DNA of 64,000 nucleotides from positions 32,526,201 to 32,590,200 of the forward strand of contig NC_030678.2 of the NCBI RefSeq assembly GCF_000004195.4. Reading direction: 5' to 3'. Positions 1-11,371 of the stretch are shown here, piece after piece. Made by a program: the position numbers and the translations under genes. The notes under the pieces were generated by a model. It ran no database searches. It saw nothing but the letters and a program-made list of their open reading frames with translations, and was not told the DNA's origin. The stretch's first letter is position 1. Each line of letters opens with the position of its first letter. Origin of the DNA: Xenopus tropicalis (taxonomy: Eukaryota > Chordata > Amphibia > Anura > Pipidae).

Positions 1-355
1 GACTTGGTGGGACAGAGATAGCATTCTTCCATTTCAAACTTTTCATGTCTATTGTATAAAAAACAAATTCTATTTTTTATAAACACTGCTTTTTAAGGAC
101 CTCTTGCCATTTAGTAGAGTAGAATGGTGTAAATATGGTGCCACTATTATATATCTTGTATTTCAGCTAGCTATGCGGCAATTGCTAAAGGAGAACTATA
201 ATGAGAAGTAGTGGTGGGCTTCTATAGAGCAATACCAGCCAAAGACGAAAACTATACCCCAAACAATGCAGTTCTCAATGAAAATACATCACATAAAACA
301 GTCAATATATAAAACAATATTTCATTTGAATAAAGCCTTTTTATTAAAAAAATAG

Positions 356-676
356 TACAGGTATTGGACCCCTTATCCGGAAACCCATTATCCAGAAAGT
401 TCCAAATTACGGGAAGGCCATCTCCCATAGACTCCATTATAAGCAAATAATTCTAATTTTTGAAAATGATTTCCTTTTTCTCTGTAATAATAAAACAGCA
501 CCTTCTACTTGATCCCAACTAAGATATAATGAATTCCTATTGGAGGCAAAACAATCCTATTGGTGTTATTCAATTCATAAACAGACTTAAGTTATGGAGA
601 TCCAAATTACGGAAAGATCCCTTATCCGAAAAACCCCAGGTCCCGAGCATTCTGGATAACAGGTTTCATGCCTGTA
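356..676. mobile_element. MITE with TACAGGTAT termini, full copy
   Basis: The left end TACAGGTATTGGACCCCTTA and the right end, read on the other strand as TACAGGCATGAAACCTGTTA, form terminal inverted repeats. The body (TTTTTCTCTGTAATAATAAA, CAAAACAATCCTATTGG) recurs in at least seven other places in the window: 1102-1890, 11372-11853, 15406-15667, 18142-18429, 21360-21640, 51067-51140 and 61880-62175. Confidence 0.7.
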
Positions 677-1101
677 GTGTGCTCTATTGAGTAACACCAC
701 ATAAAAAATCTCAAGTTTACTGTTGTCTCCTGAGAGCAGAATAGATATAAAATCAATTGATTTAATTTCGTACATTTTTCGGACCGCTCCAGTTTATCGT
801 CCAAAACTCACTTAGTCAATTGGATGGGTTGGAATATTTGGGTTAGATAGCTATATGTACTCTGTATCTGACAATATCCTTGGGGGACCTATAATGCATT
901 TCCAGGAAGTCACTTTCGTACGTTTGGTGTCTGCCAACTATTTCATGTTCAGAACATCCTCTGATTTGTATTTTAAAGGTTTATTCTACAATTTCAGTCT
1001 GAATGTTAGTTTCAGATTGTTGCATTTAAATGTACGATTGATATCCGAATCTTCATTGGAAGAAGACTAAAATCTGAACGTGTATGGCCAGGTTTATTTG
1101 T

Positions 1102-1890
1102 AACAGGTATAGGATCTGTTATCCAGAATGCTTTGAATCTGGGGTTTTCCAGATAAAAGATCTTTACGTAATTTGGATCTCCATGCCTGCTTAAAAACAT
1201 ATAGGGGCTGATTTACTTACCCACGAACGGGTCGAAATGAGTCCGATTGCGTTTTTTTCGTAATGATCGGTATTTTGCGATTTTTTCGTATGTTTTGCGA
1301 TTTTTTCGGATTCTTTACGAATTTTTCGTTACCAATACGATTTTTGCGTAAAAACGCGAGTTTTTCGTATCCATTGCGAAAGTAGCGTAAAAAGTTGCGC
1401 ATTTTTCGTAGCGTTAAAACTTACGCGAAAAGTTGTGCATTTTTCGTAGCGTTAAAACTTACGCGAAAAGTTGCGCATTTTTCGCGTAAGTTTTAACGCT
1501 ACGAAAAATGCGCAACTTTTTACGCATGGAAAAATGGATACGAAAAACTCGCGTTTTTACACAAAAATCGTATTGGTAACGAAAAATTCGTAAAGAATCC
1601 GAAAAAATCGCAAAACATACGAAAAAGTCGCAAAATGTTCGTTTTCAAGTCGGAACTTTTCCAATTCGGGTCGGATTCGTGGGTTAGTAAATCAGCCCCA
1701 TAGACATTATATAAACCCAATAGGATTGTTTTGCCACCAATATGGATTCATGCAGCTTAGTTCCCATCAAGTACAAATTACTGTTTTATTATTGCAGGAA
1801 AAGGGAATCATTTCTACAAAATTGGAATTATTTGCTTATAATGGACTCTGTGGGAAATGGCCTTCCTGTAATAAATGGGTTTTACAAGCT
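1102..1890. mobile_element. copy of the TACAGGTAT MITE, split by a foldback insertion
   Basis: The left part (1102-1203, AACAGGTATAGGATCTGTTA) and the right part (1700-1890, AACCCAATAGGATTGTTTTG) are colinear with the full copy at 356-676 once 1204-1699 is removed. The right end is decayed. Confidence 0.65.
1204..1699. mobile_element. 496-bp foldback element with ATA target duplication
   Basis: The outer ends GGGGCTGATTTACT and AGTAAATCAGCCCC are exact inverses, and much of the inside folds back on itself. ATA flanks it on both sides (1201-1203, 1700-1702). The interior is full of CGATTTTTTCG-like motifs. Near the centre, two direct copies of a 38-bp unit with GTTGCGCATTTTTCG are followed by an inverted copy. 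There is no coding capacity, so it must rely on another element's transposase. Confidence 0.75.
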
Positions 1891-3077
1891 TGCTTACTAT
1901 TGTTTCAGATACAAACCTTTGAATCTTTCTTGTCTGCTTAAATTTCATATTGCACAACACAGGTGGGCTTTGTCGCTAAATACTGTATTTTCAGATAGCT
2001 ACATTTGAATTAATAGGATGACTGAAACCTATTTCCAGTGTATTCATTTGGAAATCATTTTTTCACAGTTCAGTTCAGTTTAATACAAGTTTTCCTACTT
2101 TTTTTTCATTACTTAACAGCTGTGTTACCTTACTTATAAATTGGGTGTATTTTTCCTTTACTGCTCTTTGGCACTATTTCAGCTTTACATATTTCCTGGC
2201 TGTTACTATGTCTATTGTTCTTTACTGAATGATTAAATCCCCAAGCTGTAGGGTAGAAAGTGTGGAATTATGAAAAATAACATTGTATGCTGTAGCATTA
2301 AGATTTTGCTTTCATTGGAGCTAGGGGGCTCATTTTATACCATGAAATTCTTTCTCTACCAAACAATTTAGAATGGCACCCATGTGATTGTAAGTGCTTA
2401 CCTGCAACACTGGTCTAGGGTCTTTGAAAACTGCCCTGGCCTGGGATACTAATGTAGGAGTGCCACAATGCCTTTTTCTTATTCTTCCCAGATCTTCCCT
2501 ATGGCCCAGTTCTGGTGCGCACATGCAGTGAAAAGTCTGCTTATTGCTTTTAATTTCAGCTTTTCACCCTGCTGCACATGTGCATCCAGACTGGAAAGTA
2601 GAGAAGATCCAGAAAGAAGATGATGATGATGGAGGGCTTAGGCAAAGTAGCTCCAATATTGCCCATTTTACCCTCTCCCATCCCATTCCTTTTTCTTTAA
2701 TACTGTTCACTGTGACTGTTGTTGAACTATAGTTTTTGCATCCCAACTACAGCCAAGGGCTTTCTTGGGTTATTGTAGTTCAGCATCAGACAGAGAGTTG
2801 CAATATAGAGATACCAGGAGTTCACACTTTTCAGACTCATGCTCTGAATTCTATATAAAGTTACTGTAGTGGTCCATCCCATCCTGCATGGAGCAGTTGT
2901 GAGGGTATTCACTCTGCCAATGACCCATTTGGCTAGTTTGCAGAAAGGTAATTCTTCGAGGTGCCATGAGTCGGTTACCTTTCCACCATCCACATATCAG
3001 CTGTCTGACAAAATTCCATGATTCATCTCTTATTAATATTTCAGGCTCTTCCTTTTATAATTACACCCATTTAACTC
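1891..3077. other. no gene or named repeat seen
   Basis: AT-rich unique-looking sequence. Short frames here have no coding signature. I see nothing I can support. Confidence 0.5.
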
Positions 3078-3080
3078 TTA

Positions 3081-3417
3081 GGGACAGATTTATCAAAATG
3101 TGAGTTTAGAGCTTAATATATAAATGTTCTGTTTATTCCTATAGGTTTTTTAGAAGTGTATTTATCAAATGGCGAGTTCTAACTTATGCTTGACAAAGGG
3201 GCAGTTTTGCCTCGAAACGTTGCATGTTTTTTCCGCAATAAAGAATTTTAAGGGCTAGTCCCACTCGAAGCTCTTGAGTGCCACTGCTATTTGCTTGCTT
3301 GAGTTCTAACTTTCACCCATTGGTAAATACACTTCTAAATATCCTATGGGAATGAATAGAACATGGGTGAGTTTTAATGTTTTAAGCTCTTAACTCGCAT
3401 TTTTATAAATATGCCCC
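3081..3417. mobile_element. Harbinger-like palindromic MITE with TTA target duplication
   Basis: TTA lies on both sides (3078-3080, 3418-3420). The ends GGGACAGATTTATCAAAATG and, inverted, GGGGCATATTTATAAAAATG match. Inner arms with TAGAAGTGTATTTA continue the palindrome. The loop at about 3190-3300 is unrelated to the arms. Confidence 0.6.
3190..3300 (+). repeat. unpaired loop segment with CCTCGAAACGTTGCATG
   Basis: It sits between the palindromic arms of the MITE at 3081-3417 and contains CGAAACGTTGCATG and CAATAAAG. I recall this kind of sequence as dispersed in frog DNA, but could not name it. It may be a later insertion or an original part of the element. Confidence 0.3.
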
Positions 3418-3894
3418 TTAGTCTGCAAATGTCTTTGGCCTTGGAACCTGACTTCCGATTTTAGCTACTCATCCCACACAGGATGTAATGAAAGAAAGAA
3501 TGGAATGGTTTACGTTTAGTCCTTCCTTTCTTGCTTAGTTTATACATTTACTGTGAAGGCACTAATGCACGATGGGCATCCTCCATAGCATAAAAACACC
3601 ATTTGCATGAAGGCATCAAGGATGAATAATCAGTAGAGTGAAGATGCCCATACATTGGTCTATCTGGCCAAAGTGTTTGGTTGTTTTAGACTGAACTGTA
3701 TAATTACAAGTATCAGTTCAAGATCCAACACATCAGCATTGATTGGCCAAAGCAGAAAACAAGACAGACCGATGGCCTCATTGGCATCTTAATGGGTCCC
3801 AGTTCTGCATAGTGATCTGACCAACAGAGGCTTGAGTCAAACAATATTTGACCAATGAGTCCTCAGAAGTCACACAATATAAATAGAATCCATC

Positions 3895-4106
3895 CCAAGG
3901 GATTTGGCCGAATACCAAACTGAATACGAATCCTAATAAGCATATGCTAGGGGTAATACATTTTTTTCCCCTAAAATTTAACCCTTCCAAATCCTAATTA
4001 GCCTACATTAATTTATGCTAATTCGGACCATGGATTTGGCTAAATTCTGCTGAAAAAGACCTGGCCGAATACCAAACCGAATCCTGGATTTGGTGCATCC
4101 ATAGGA
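3895..4106. mobile_element. MITE fragment, GGATGCACC-ended family
   Basis: The right end, CTGGATTTGGTGCATCC, matches the end of the element at 17853-18083, as does CTGCTGAAAAAGACCTGGCC inside. It directly abuts the truncated end of the CR1 LINE. Left end approximate. Confidence 0.5.
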
Positions 4107-5379
4107 CTCAATGCCACTCTTCATCTACTTAGATTTTGCTAAAGCGTTTGATACAGTACCGCACAGAAGGTTAATGATCAAATTGAGGAATATTGGCCTA
4201 GAACATAATATTTGTAATTGGATAGAAAACTGGCTGAAGGATAGAGTACAAAGAGTGGTGGTAAATGGAACATTTTCTAATTGGGCCAGTGTGGTTAGTG
4301 GAGTACCGCAGGGGTCAATCCTTGGTCCTTTGCTTTTTAACTTGTTTATTAATGACCTGGAGGTGGGCATAGAGAGTACTGTTTCTATTTTTGCTGATGA
4401 CACTAAATTGTGCAAAACTATAAGTTCCATGCAGGATGCTGCCGCTTTGCAGAGCGATTTGACAAAATTGGAAAACTGGGCAGCAAACTGGAAAATGAGG
4501 TTCAATGTTGACAAGTGCAAAGTTATGCACTTTGGTAGGAATAATATAAACGCAAACTATCTACTGAATGGTAGTGTGTTGGGGGTATCCTTAATGGAGA
4601 AGGATCTAGGGGTTTTTGTAGATCACAAGTTGTCTAATTCCAGGCAGTGTCATTCTGTGGCTACTACAGCAAATAAAGTGCTGTCTTGTATAAAAAAGGG
4701 CATTGACTCAAGGGATGAGAACATATTTTTGCCGCTTTATAGGTCCCTGGTAAGGCCTCACCTTGAGTATGCAGTGCAGTTTTGGGCTCCAGTCCTTAAG
4801 AAGGATATTAATGAGCTGGAGAGAGTGCAGAGACGTGCAACTAAACTGGTAAAGGGGATGGAAGATTTAAGCTATGAGGTTAGACTGTCGAGGTTGGGGT
4901 TGTTTTCTCTGGAAAAGAGGCGCTTGCGAGGGGACATGATTACTCTGTACAAGTACATTAGAGGGGATTATAGGCAGTTGGGGGATGTTCTTTTTTCCCA
5001 TAAAAACAATCAGCGCACCAGAGGTCACCCCTATAGATTAGAGGAACAGAGCTTCCATTTGAAGCAGCGTAGGTGGTTTTTCACGGTGAGGGCAGTGAGG
5101 CTGTGGAATGCCCTTCCTAGTGATGTGGTAATGGCAGACTCTGTTAATGCCTTTAAGAGGGGCCTGGATGAGTTTTTGAACAAGCAGAATATCCAAGGCT
5201 ATTGTGATACTAATATCTACAGTTAGTATTACTGGTTGTATATATATAGTTTATGTATGTGAGTGTATAGATTGGTTAGTATAGGTTGTGTGCTGGGTTT
5301 ACTCGGATGGGTTGAACTTGATGGACAATGGTCTTTTTTCAACCCTATGTAACTATGTAACTATGTAACTATGTAACCT
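4107..5379 (+). mobile_element. CR1-type LINE, 5'-truncated, 3' end intact
   Basis: The element enters in the reverse-transcriptase domain near 4107, directly after a MITE end at about 4106, and runs to the 3' end at about 5379. Its last bases are four direct copies of the 8-mer AACTATGT. A short 8-bp repeat in place of a poly-A tail is a mark of CR1-clade LINEs. About 150 bp of 3' UTR follow the stop codon. No clear target duplication is visible. Confidence 0.85.
4111..5226 (+). CDS. CR1-like reverse transcriptase, C-terminal 371 residues
   Basis: The frame is open to TAG 5224-5226 with no frameshift. It has YLDFAKAFDTVPH, an RT block with the first catalytic Asp, SGVPQGSILGPLLFNLFIND, and FADDTKL, the F-A-D-D form of the catalytic YxDD box. 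The C-terminal part has LVRPHLEYAVQFWAP and the basic ELERVQRRATKLV block usual in CR1 and L2 ORF2. The endonuclease and the first RT blocks are missing, so it cannot move itself. The Met at 4111 is only where the truncated frame happens to have an ATG. The intact frame suggests a fairly recent insertion. Confidence 0.88.
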   Translation: MPLFIYLDFAKAFDTVPHRRLMIKLRNIGLEHNICNWIENWLKDRVQRVVVNGTFSNWASVVSGVPQGSILGPLLFNLFINDLEVGIESTVSIFADDTKLCKTISSMQDAAALQSDLTKLENWAANWKMRFNVDKCKVMHFGRNNINANYLLNGSVLGVSLMEKDLGVFVDHKLSNSRQCHSVATTANKVLSCIKKGIDSRDENIFLPLYRSLVRPHLEYAVQFWAPVLKKDINELERVQRRATKLVKGMEDLSYEVRLSRLGLFSLEKRRLRGDMITLYKYIRGDYRQLGDVLFSHKNNQRTRGHPYRLEEQSFHLKQRRWFFTVRAVRLWNALPSDVVMADSVNAFKRGLDEFLNKQNIQGYCDTNIYS

Positions 5380-5530
5380 GGCCAAAAAAAAACCACGATA
5401 CCAAAGCTCGAATGAATTCCGAAATGTTCATACTCATTGACGCAAAGCAAGAAAAAGTCATGCAAATGAACGAAAAAATTGTGGAAATAATGCACAGTTC
5501 TAAAAATTAGACTTTAATGAATGTGCCCCA
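5379..5530. repeat. partial MITE ending in GAATGTGCCCC
   Basis: An A- and CGAA-rich piece after the CR1 end finishes GACTTTAATGAATGTGCCCC, which resembles the AGTAAATGTGCCCC end of the element at 10172-10949. Its other end is not seen. Confidence 0.35.
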
Positions 5531-6529
5531 TAATGTGATTATCTGGTTTACCAAGAGTTGGTTACAAGTAAATCTGCCCTAAGAATAGTACTATGTGGAA
5601 TAAAGAACGTACCAAATGTTACAATTTGTCCTTTAAAAAAGGTTTGTAATTATTTTAAGTCTCAGTATGTAGTAACAGATACCCTAAGCCATATTAGTAT
5701 TTGTCATCCAAATCTTTCACCTCCCACTCTGGGCCTGCACTGAATTTAAACAATAATAAAGTGTCTTGGAATATGTTTTAAAATGTACATGATTTCATGC
5801 TGTTCCCTCAGGCTTTGTTATTACACCCATGCTTGGCAGGATGTGCCACTATGATTAGGGGCAGGTAATTCGTAGTGTGAGGGACTGCATTTTTTTGGGG
5901 GGGTGGGGTGCGATTATTATCAGTTGATTATAGTGGCATTACTATTGCCGGTAAATCTCGCCATGGCTTTAAGTGCTGCCAGAATTCACTTGACGTTTTC
6001 AGCAGGTCTTTACAGAGGCAAACAGGATGGAAGGTTGTGCTCCCTCAAGGAAATGAAGGATAATGCATTCAGTGATTCAAGGTTACCACACGTTTTAGAC
6101 CTAACCTGTATTAATGGACAATTACATTGTCATTGTTTACTAGCCTGTTTCTTTTTAAATCCCTGTGGTCTACCTTTTCCACTGACTGATCCAGATTCCT
6201 GTAAGGCTTTAATAGTAATAAGCCGTAATCAAAATACACAGAATTCTAAATGTTGAAAATGAAACTAGTCTTAAACCTATTTGCATTTATCATAGGTTTA
6301 TAGGAGCCGGAGATCACTGCTAGTTCTTTTTAATTGTAACACTGTACTAAAAACGGGGCTATACTGTTGTTTCAATGATTATTGGAGTGGGGAGCCATTA
6401 TGCTTTTGTCAGTAGAAGTTCTGGTGTCACTGCCGGGTCTATATAAATGCTGGCATAAAGGGACATATGTAATAATAGGGGCAAAAGTCCCATTGGGCAG
6501 TAACCCATAACAATTACCTTTAAAGTGGA
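5531..6529. other. no supported feature
   Basis: A 117-codon plus-strand frame at 5903-6256 has no recognisable domain and runs through a G-rich tract at its start, so I do not call it a gene. Nothing else stands out. Confidence 0.5.
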
Positions 6530-7043
6530 CCTGTCACCCAGACATAAAAAGCTGTATAATAAAAGTCCTTTTCAAATTAAACATGAAACCCAAATTCATC
6601 TTTATATTAACACATCCAAAACCATTATAAAGGCAATTAAAAATCCCAGCTGTCAATCATATATTGCTTGCCCCGCCTCTATGCCTTAGGCATAGAGGCA
6701 GGGCAGACAATAACTTTAGTTTTCCGTTCAGCACTACCTAGATGTCACTGCACATCTTACTCTTCCCCTCCCTCCTCCTCATCTAATTGTGTAGCCAGTG
6801 CATGGGCATGGGCATCAGGTCCCCCATTCTGGCACATAAACAAGATTTTGGGGTGATACAAAGCTTGCCTTAATAACAGTGCCCACAAAATGGTGCCTAC
6901 CTGCTTGCTTTGATTGAGTAATTCCAAGATGGAAGGAAGCAAGATTTATATTATTTGTATAGAGGAAGTAAAGTTTATTTTGCTCAACTAACAATATAGA
7001 AAATAATTTGGAGTTATTTCTTAGGGTGACAGGTCCCCTTTAA
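6530..7043. mobile_element. T2/Kolobok-like MITE, full copy
   Basis: It starts TTAAAGTGGACCTGTCACCC and ends with the inverse of TTAAAGGGGACCTGTCACCC. TTAA at both ends and the AAAGG start fit the frog T2 group of MITEs, which duplicate TTAA on insertion. A near copy of its right two-thirds is at 28055-28396. Confidence 0.7.
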
Positions 7044-8425
7044 GGAAGCTGCATGTAGAATGGTGACAGCATGTATCTGTTAGCTATGGTTTAGTGAACT
7101 TTCTGTCTGGGAATAAGCTTTTGTTCTCTTTCTGCCCTCCCGAGGACACTGGGTGATGGAGAACCTTATTTTGCCAGTGTAACATTATGACATTCACAGA
7201 TATTTATGAGTTTTGTGGAACTGTCAGAATAAAACACCCATGGAATCTTCAGCATTATTTTTAGCTGTTGAGCCAAACTTCCCGGCACTATTTATGTAAG
7301 TGTTTATAAACACTGTATTTTAGTCTCTTATTTGGCAACTAAAATAGCAGTTTAATTGGATTAAGTTGTGCTCAAAACAATAGAACAAACTTCTTAGTAC
7401 TACCTCCATTGTATATAGTATGCATACAGCTCTCCTCGTGTGGTAAGAGGCACCGGGAAGCATGACATAACTTATAAGTCCAACAGAAAAAAACCCAATT
7501 ACCATGAAATTAGGCTTGCCGCCTTTCCCTATCCGTAACTCCAGACAGAGGGTTTCCTAATTTGGAAAACTGGGCAGGCAGTTTTGACCCAGACAGGCCT
7601 TCTAAAAACTGAGGTCAAACTGAACAGGTGTCAACCCTTCATGAAATGCATTCAAGTACACATGTTTCAGAGAATTGGATCTGGTTTTTGGTCTGGTTTT
7701 TACATTGCATGTGTGTGAATAAACTCAATGATAATCTTTTGAATACAAATGTTTGGCTCTCTGCAATCTGTAATAATACAGATAATAAAACAGTATCTTG
7801 TAGTTAATCCCACCTTAGATATAATACTGATTATCTTTTAGTAACTGCCATCCAGTAAGCCACTTCCCTGGGCAGAAAAGAGCTAAAAAGTAATGTTAAA
7901 AATAATAACAACAGGGCTTTTATCATAAACAATTTGGTAGAATACACAAACATACTAAATACACTGATATTCTAAGACAATATGCTGTTGATTTTATTTG
8001 TTTACTTATTTAACAGTTGTGTTCTGCAGCTCTCTGTTATGGAATGTAAACTATTATCTGGTTGTTAGGGTCTGATCTACACTAGCGAGAAAACCAGGCT
8101 GGAAGATGATTAGGGAAGTTCCTTATAAAGAAATAATGCAAATCCAAAATTTGCTTTCTAGTTGTGGTGCCAGTGAGCTTTATATTTCCATTTGGAATGG
8201 GCAGGATAAACTGACAAACAAAACAGAGAGAAAAAAGAGTTGCTCTGCAGATTATAATCTCAGAATAATAATGTCTGTATAATTTATTTTATAATTCCTG
8301 AGGCCCTTTGCAAGCAAAGATATTGGGAGGTCTGTTGCCCAAGGAAAAGATAAGCATGTTTTCTATGGTTGTCAAAAAATACCAGCAAACCTAGAATATT
8401 TACCTTTTTCTCTGTTAATAACATT
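7044..8425. other. no supported feature
   Basis: Ordinary AT-rich intergenic sequence with fragments like TAGATATAATACTGATTATC that may be old MITE pieces. No exon seen. Confidence 0.5.
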
Positions 8426-9866
8426 TACCGTATATACTCGAGTATAAGCCGAGTTTTCCAGCACTCAAAATGTGCTTAAAAAGGAATCCTCGGCTTATAC
8501 TCGAGGCAAGTATCCTACCGGCGCAGGTCCCAAGTAATACGGTGCAGGTCCCAAGTCAGTGCTCCTTTGTATTCTGGTAGTGCTCATCCGGCAAAGCTCC
8601 TCCAAACGACATGTGAGCGCTGCGCCGCTCCCACCCCGTGCGGCGTGGCTCGGCACGGCGCGCTTTGGCGCGGTGATCCGCCTCCCCCGTGAGTCTCGCT
8701 GCTCGCCGCGTTCTCATATCGCTTACCGGTATGTAGTGTGCGTATGCCCACATGTCTTTTAGAGGAGCTTTGCCGGATACTACAAATTTGCAACATCTGC
8801 GCGCCGCTCCCCGTGCATCCCGTCCTCTACACGCCCTCCCCCCGTCCACCTGTGTGTAGTGTTCGTACGCCCACATATTGTTTGGAGGAACATTGCCGGA
8901 TACTAAAAGCTGCATTCAGGTAACGGCTGGGAGTAGGTTCTAGCTACACTCCTAGGGATAAACCATCTGACAGTTAATCGCCTAATTGTCGGCAGACTCT
9001 TACCACATTCCTAAACCTTGTTAAAGTTACCAGTAGTGATTAAGAATGTGTGAGGGTCTGCCTGGAACCAATGGGCTCATTTGTTCATTTATGTGTGCAG
9101 GATTCCCGTGCCGAGTGTCAGGCATGATGTTTATTGTGCAGCAGAGAGTTTCTCACACTAAATTATTTGCACTGGTAAAACATTATCCAACAAACAATAC
9201 TTGTAATGAGTTCATCCTAGTAATAGTAATAATAGTTGTTTTATGGAAAGGAATGCGGCTCTATTTATATATATATATTTTAATTGCCCCCAACTTGTCT
9301 TTAAAACTTTGCAGCACTGATACCATGTAGCAATGCCTTGAACCATGCAGCTTTACTGAAGACCAAACATTTTATTCATGTATTCTGTTGCAGGCTTTAA
9401 TGAGGTCTGCATGCAGTTTGTCTAGTTCAGCTTGTGTTAGAGCTCAATGATGCTGCAGAGCTGCCCTCACATCCCCTATTGAAATTGATGTGTGCAATAT
9501 CATAGGAATGCCAAGGTTATGCACAGTCCAATAGAAATGGGGAGCAAAGCATGGGAAACAGGTAAGTGCATTAGGATAACAACAGCTTGTAGGTGCCCCT
9601 CTTTAGTAATGGCCCCTGAGTGTGTGCTTATTCTTGACTTATACATCTTAATATTATTGAAATAGGAAGTCTTGTCTGGGTTTTCACAATGAAAACGTTA
9701 TTCCAAGTACCATATAAACCGTATCCGAATATAATATATAACATATATTATGTTGGATGCTTATGTTAGGCATATACTCGAGTCAACAAGTTTTTCCAGT
9801 TTTCTTTGGTAAAATTAGGTACCTCGGCTTATATTCGGATCGGCTTATACTCGAGTATATACGGTA
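8426..9866. mobile_element. 1.44-kb non-autonomous DNA transposon, TACCGTATATACTCGAG termini
   Basis: The ends TACCGTATATACTCGAGTAT and its exact inverse form terminal repeats of about 27 bp. Subterminal copies of CGGCTTATACTCGAG occur at about 8490 and 9830. A GC-rich inner block (8570-8905) has three related copies of CCGGCAAAGCTCCTC in alternating orientation that can pair. No transposase is visible. It may be a composite of two elements. Confidence 0.65.
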
Positions 9867-9902
9867 CATCAAGATTTGTTTTTACCGTCCAGGTAGAAAT
9901 AC

Positions 9903-10053
9903 GTTTGCCACCTCAACCCTTTAATACCGGCCACATATTGAATCCACATCCTGCATGGCTAGTTTGCAATTCATTTAGATGCATGCTGCATGGCTGCACA
10001 TTAAACGGTTCAGTCTAATTTATGGCTGGTATTAAAGGGGTGAGGTGGCAACG
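9903..10053. mobile_element. short MITE with GCCACCTCAACCCTTTAATA termini
   Basis: Left TTGCCACCTCAACCCTTTAA and the inverse of right TTAAAGGGGTGAGGTGGCAA pair over about 27 bp with two mismatches. The loop is about 95 bp. It lies 37 bp beyond the end of the previous transposon. Confidence 0.6.
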
Positions 10054-10171
10054 CTAAAGTCTCATCAGTTGTCACTACTAGAGGGATACGCACGGTCCCA
10101 CACAGCAAGTCCTGTTTTACTCAGGAAGGGAAGTGTAGCATCATGTCCTCCTGTAGGGGTGAAGAACCATG

Positions 10172-10949
10172 GGGGCACATTTACTCAGGTGTGAAGTTTC
10201 GCTTCGGGAAGCTTCACCACACTTCATGTACCTACGTCAGGCAATAATTTGTGAGGAGTATGCTTATTCACTAAAACACAGATTCTTGTTGCAGCAAGAG
10301 AACGCTGGCAAATTTTCACCAGAGATTTTTTGCTAGCATGTACTTTTCCTAATTATTCTTCTAAATGTCCATGGAACCAAAAGGAAGACTAAAGCCGGCC
10401 ATACATGCACTGATATTATCTACCAAACCTCATTTTGTACGATATTCGGTGCGTGTATGGCGGCTCGAAAAGGCGACTGATATTGTAAAAGGCTGAATCG
10501 GCAGAAGGAGTTAGAATTTCTATTGTTTCTACCTTCATATCTGACGATTCAGCCCTGAACGTCAGTGGGGACCATTGGTCGCACGAAAGATCGGAATTGC
10601 TACGTGTATGGCCACCTTAACTCTCTTGTCAGCTGCAGTAAGATGCAGAAAAAAAAATTATTGTTACATTAATAAGCAATTTCTAACAAATTGCAACACA
10701 GGGGTTGCAATATCTGAGTGCATTAATACCTGGACTAACCGTATAGATATGTTAATGACTTTAAAGAACCACAAACAATTAACAGGTCAAGATAATACTA
10801 TTTATTATCAAATAAATTGCAAATTGCAAACATTTTCTATTGCTGAGCTAGTAGATTTACTTTTGGTAAATCGATGAATGCGCTGCAAATTGTCTTTTTG
10901 GCAAATTTTAGGCAGAAAAAGACAATTCGCCCTTTAGTAAATGTGCCCC
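10172..10949. mobile_element. MITE with GGGGCACATTTACT termini, carrying a nested MITE
   Basis: GGGGCACATTTACT at the left and its inverse AGTAAATGTGCCCC at the right bound the element. CAT near each flank is a possible target duplication. The MITE at 10390-10620 sits inside it. The inner bases have no coding sequence. Confidence 0.55.
10390..10620. mobile_element. MITE with TTAARGYGGCCATACA termini, copy 1
   Basis: The ends TAAAGCCGGCCATACATGC and, inverted, TTAAGGTGGCCATACACG match. Related full copies are at 46313-46592 and 52912-53214. The shared middle has GAATTTCTATTGTT and GACGATTCAG. TTAA ends suggest a Kolobok-like element. Confidence 0.6.
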
Positions 10950-11371
10950 ATTGGCCGATTAGTCGCCACGACTTTTAAAAAAGGCAGTCACTGCAACTAA
11001 TCACAGTGACTTTCCCGCCATACAGTAATGTACAAGTCTTGTTTTTTGCTGCGCGCATTAGTCGCCACATAGGACATTGAGAGGAAGAACGGTAGGATCA
11101 GGTGTTATATCATAGTAACGCAGCCAGGCTGTTGACAGTTCATGATCTTTATTTCTCTCACACACACAGACTAGGTTACCCGACTGGTTCTATTCACTGT
11201 CATTTCCTTTCATTGTTTGCTGTACCGTGAGATAGTGTCTGTTCCATTGTGAATTAAATGTACATTGATGGCAAGAACATCTATGTCCCTGAAGTGGCAC
11301 CATATAAACTGGAAAAGGCAAGCAGACCATGATCCTCTTGGGGAAATAAATTGTTCACCTTTAAAAAAAGC

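Noticed and set aside
4125..4530. Minus-strand frames of 71-131 codons
   Set aside because: Shadows of the CR1 reverse-transcriptase frame on the plus strand.
5903..6256. 117-codon plus-strand frame
   Set aside because: No domain, no splice support and no family I recognise. The length is within chance for 64 kb.
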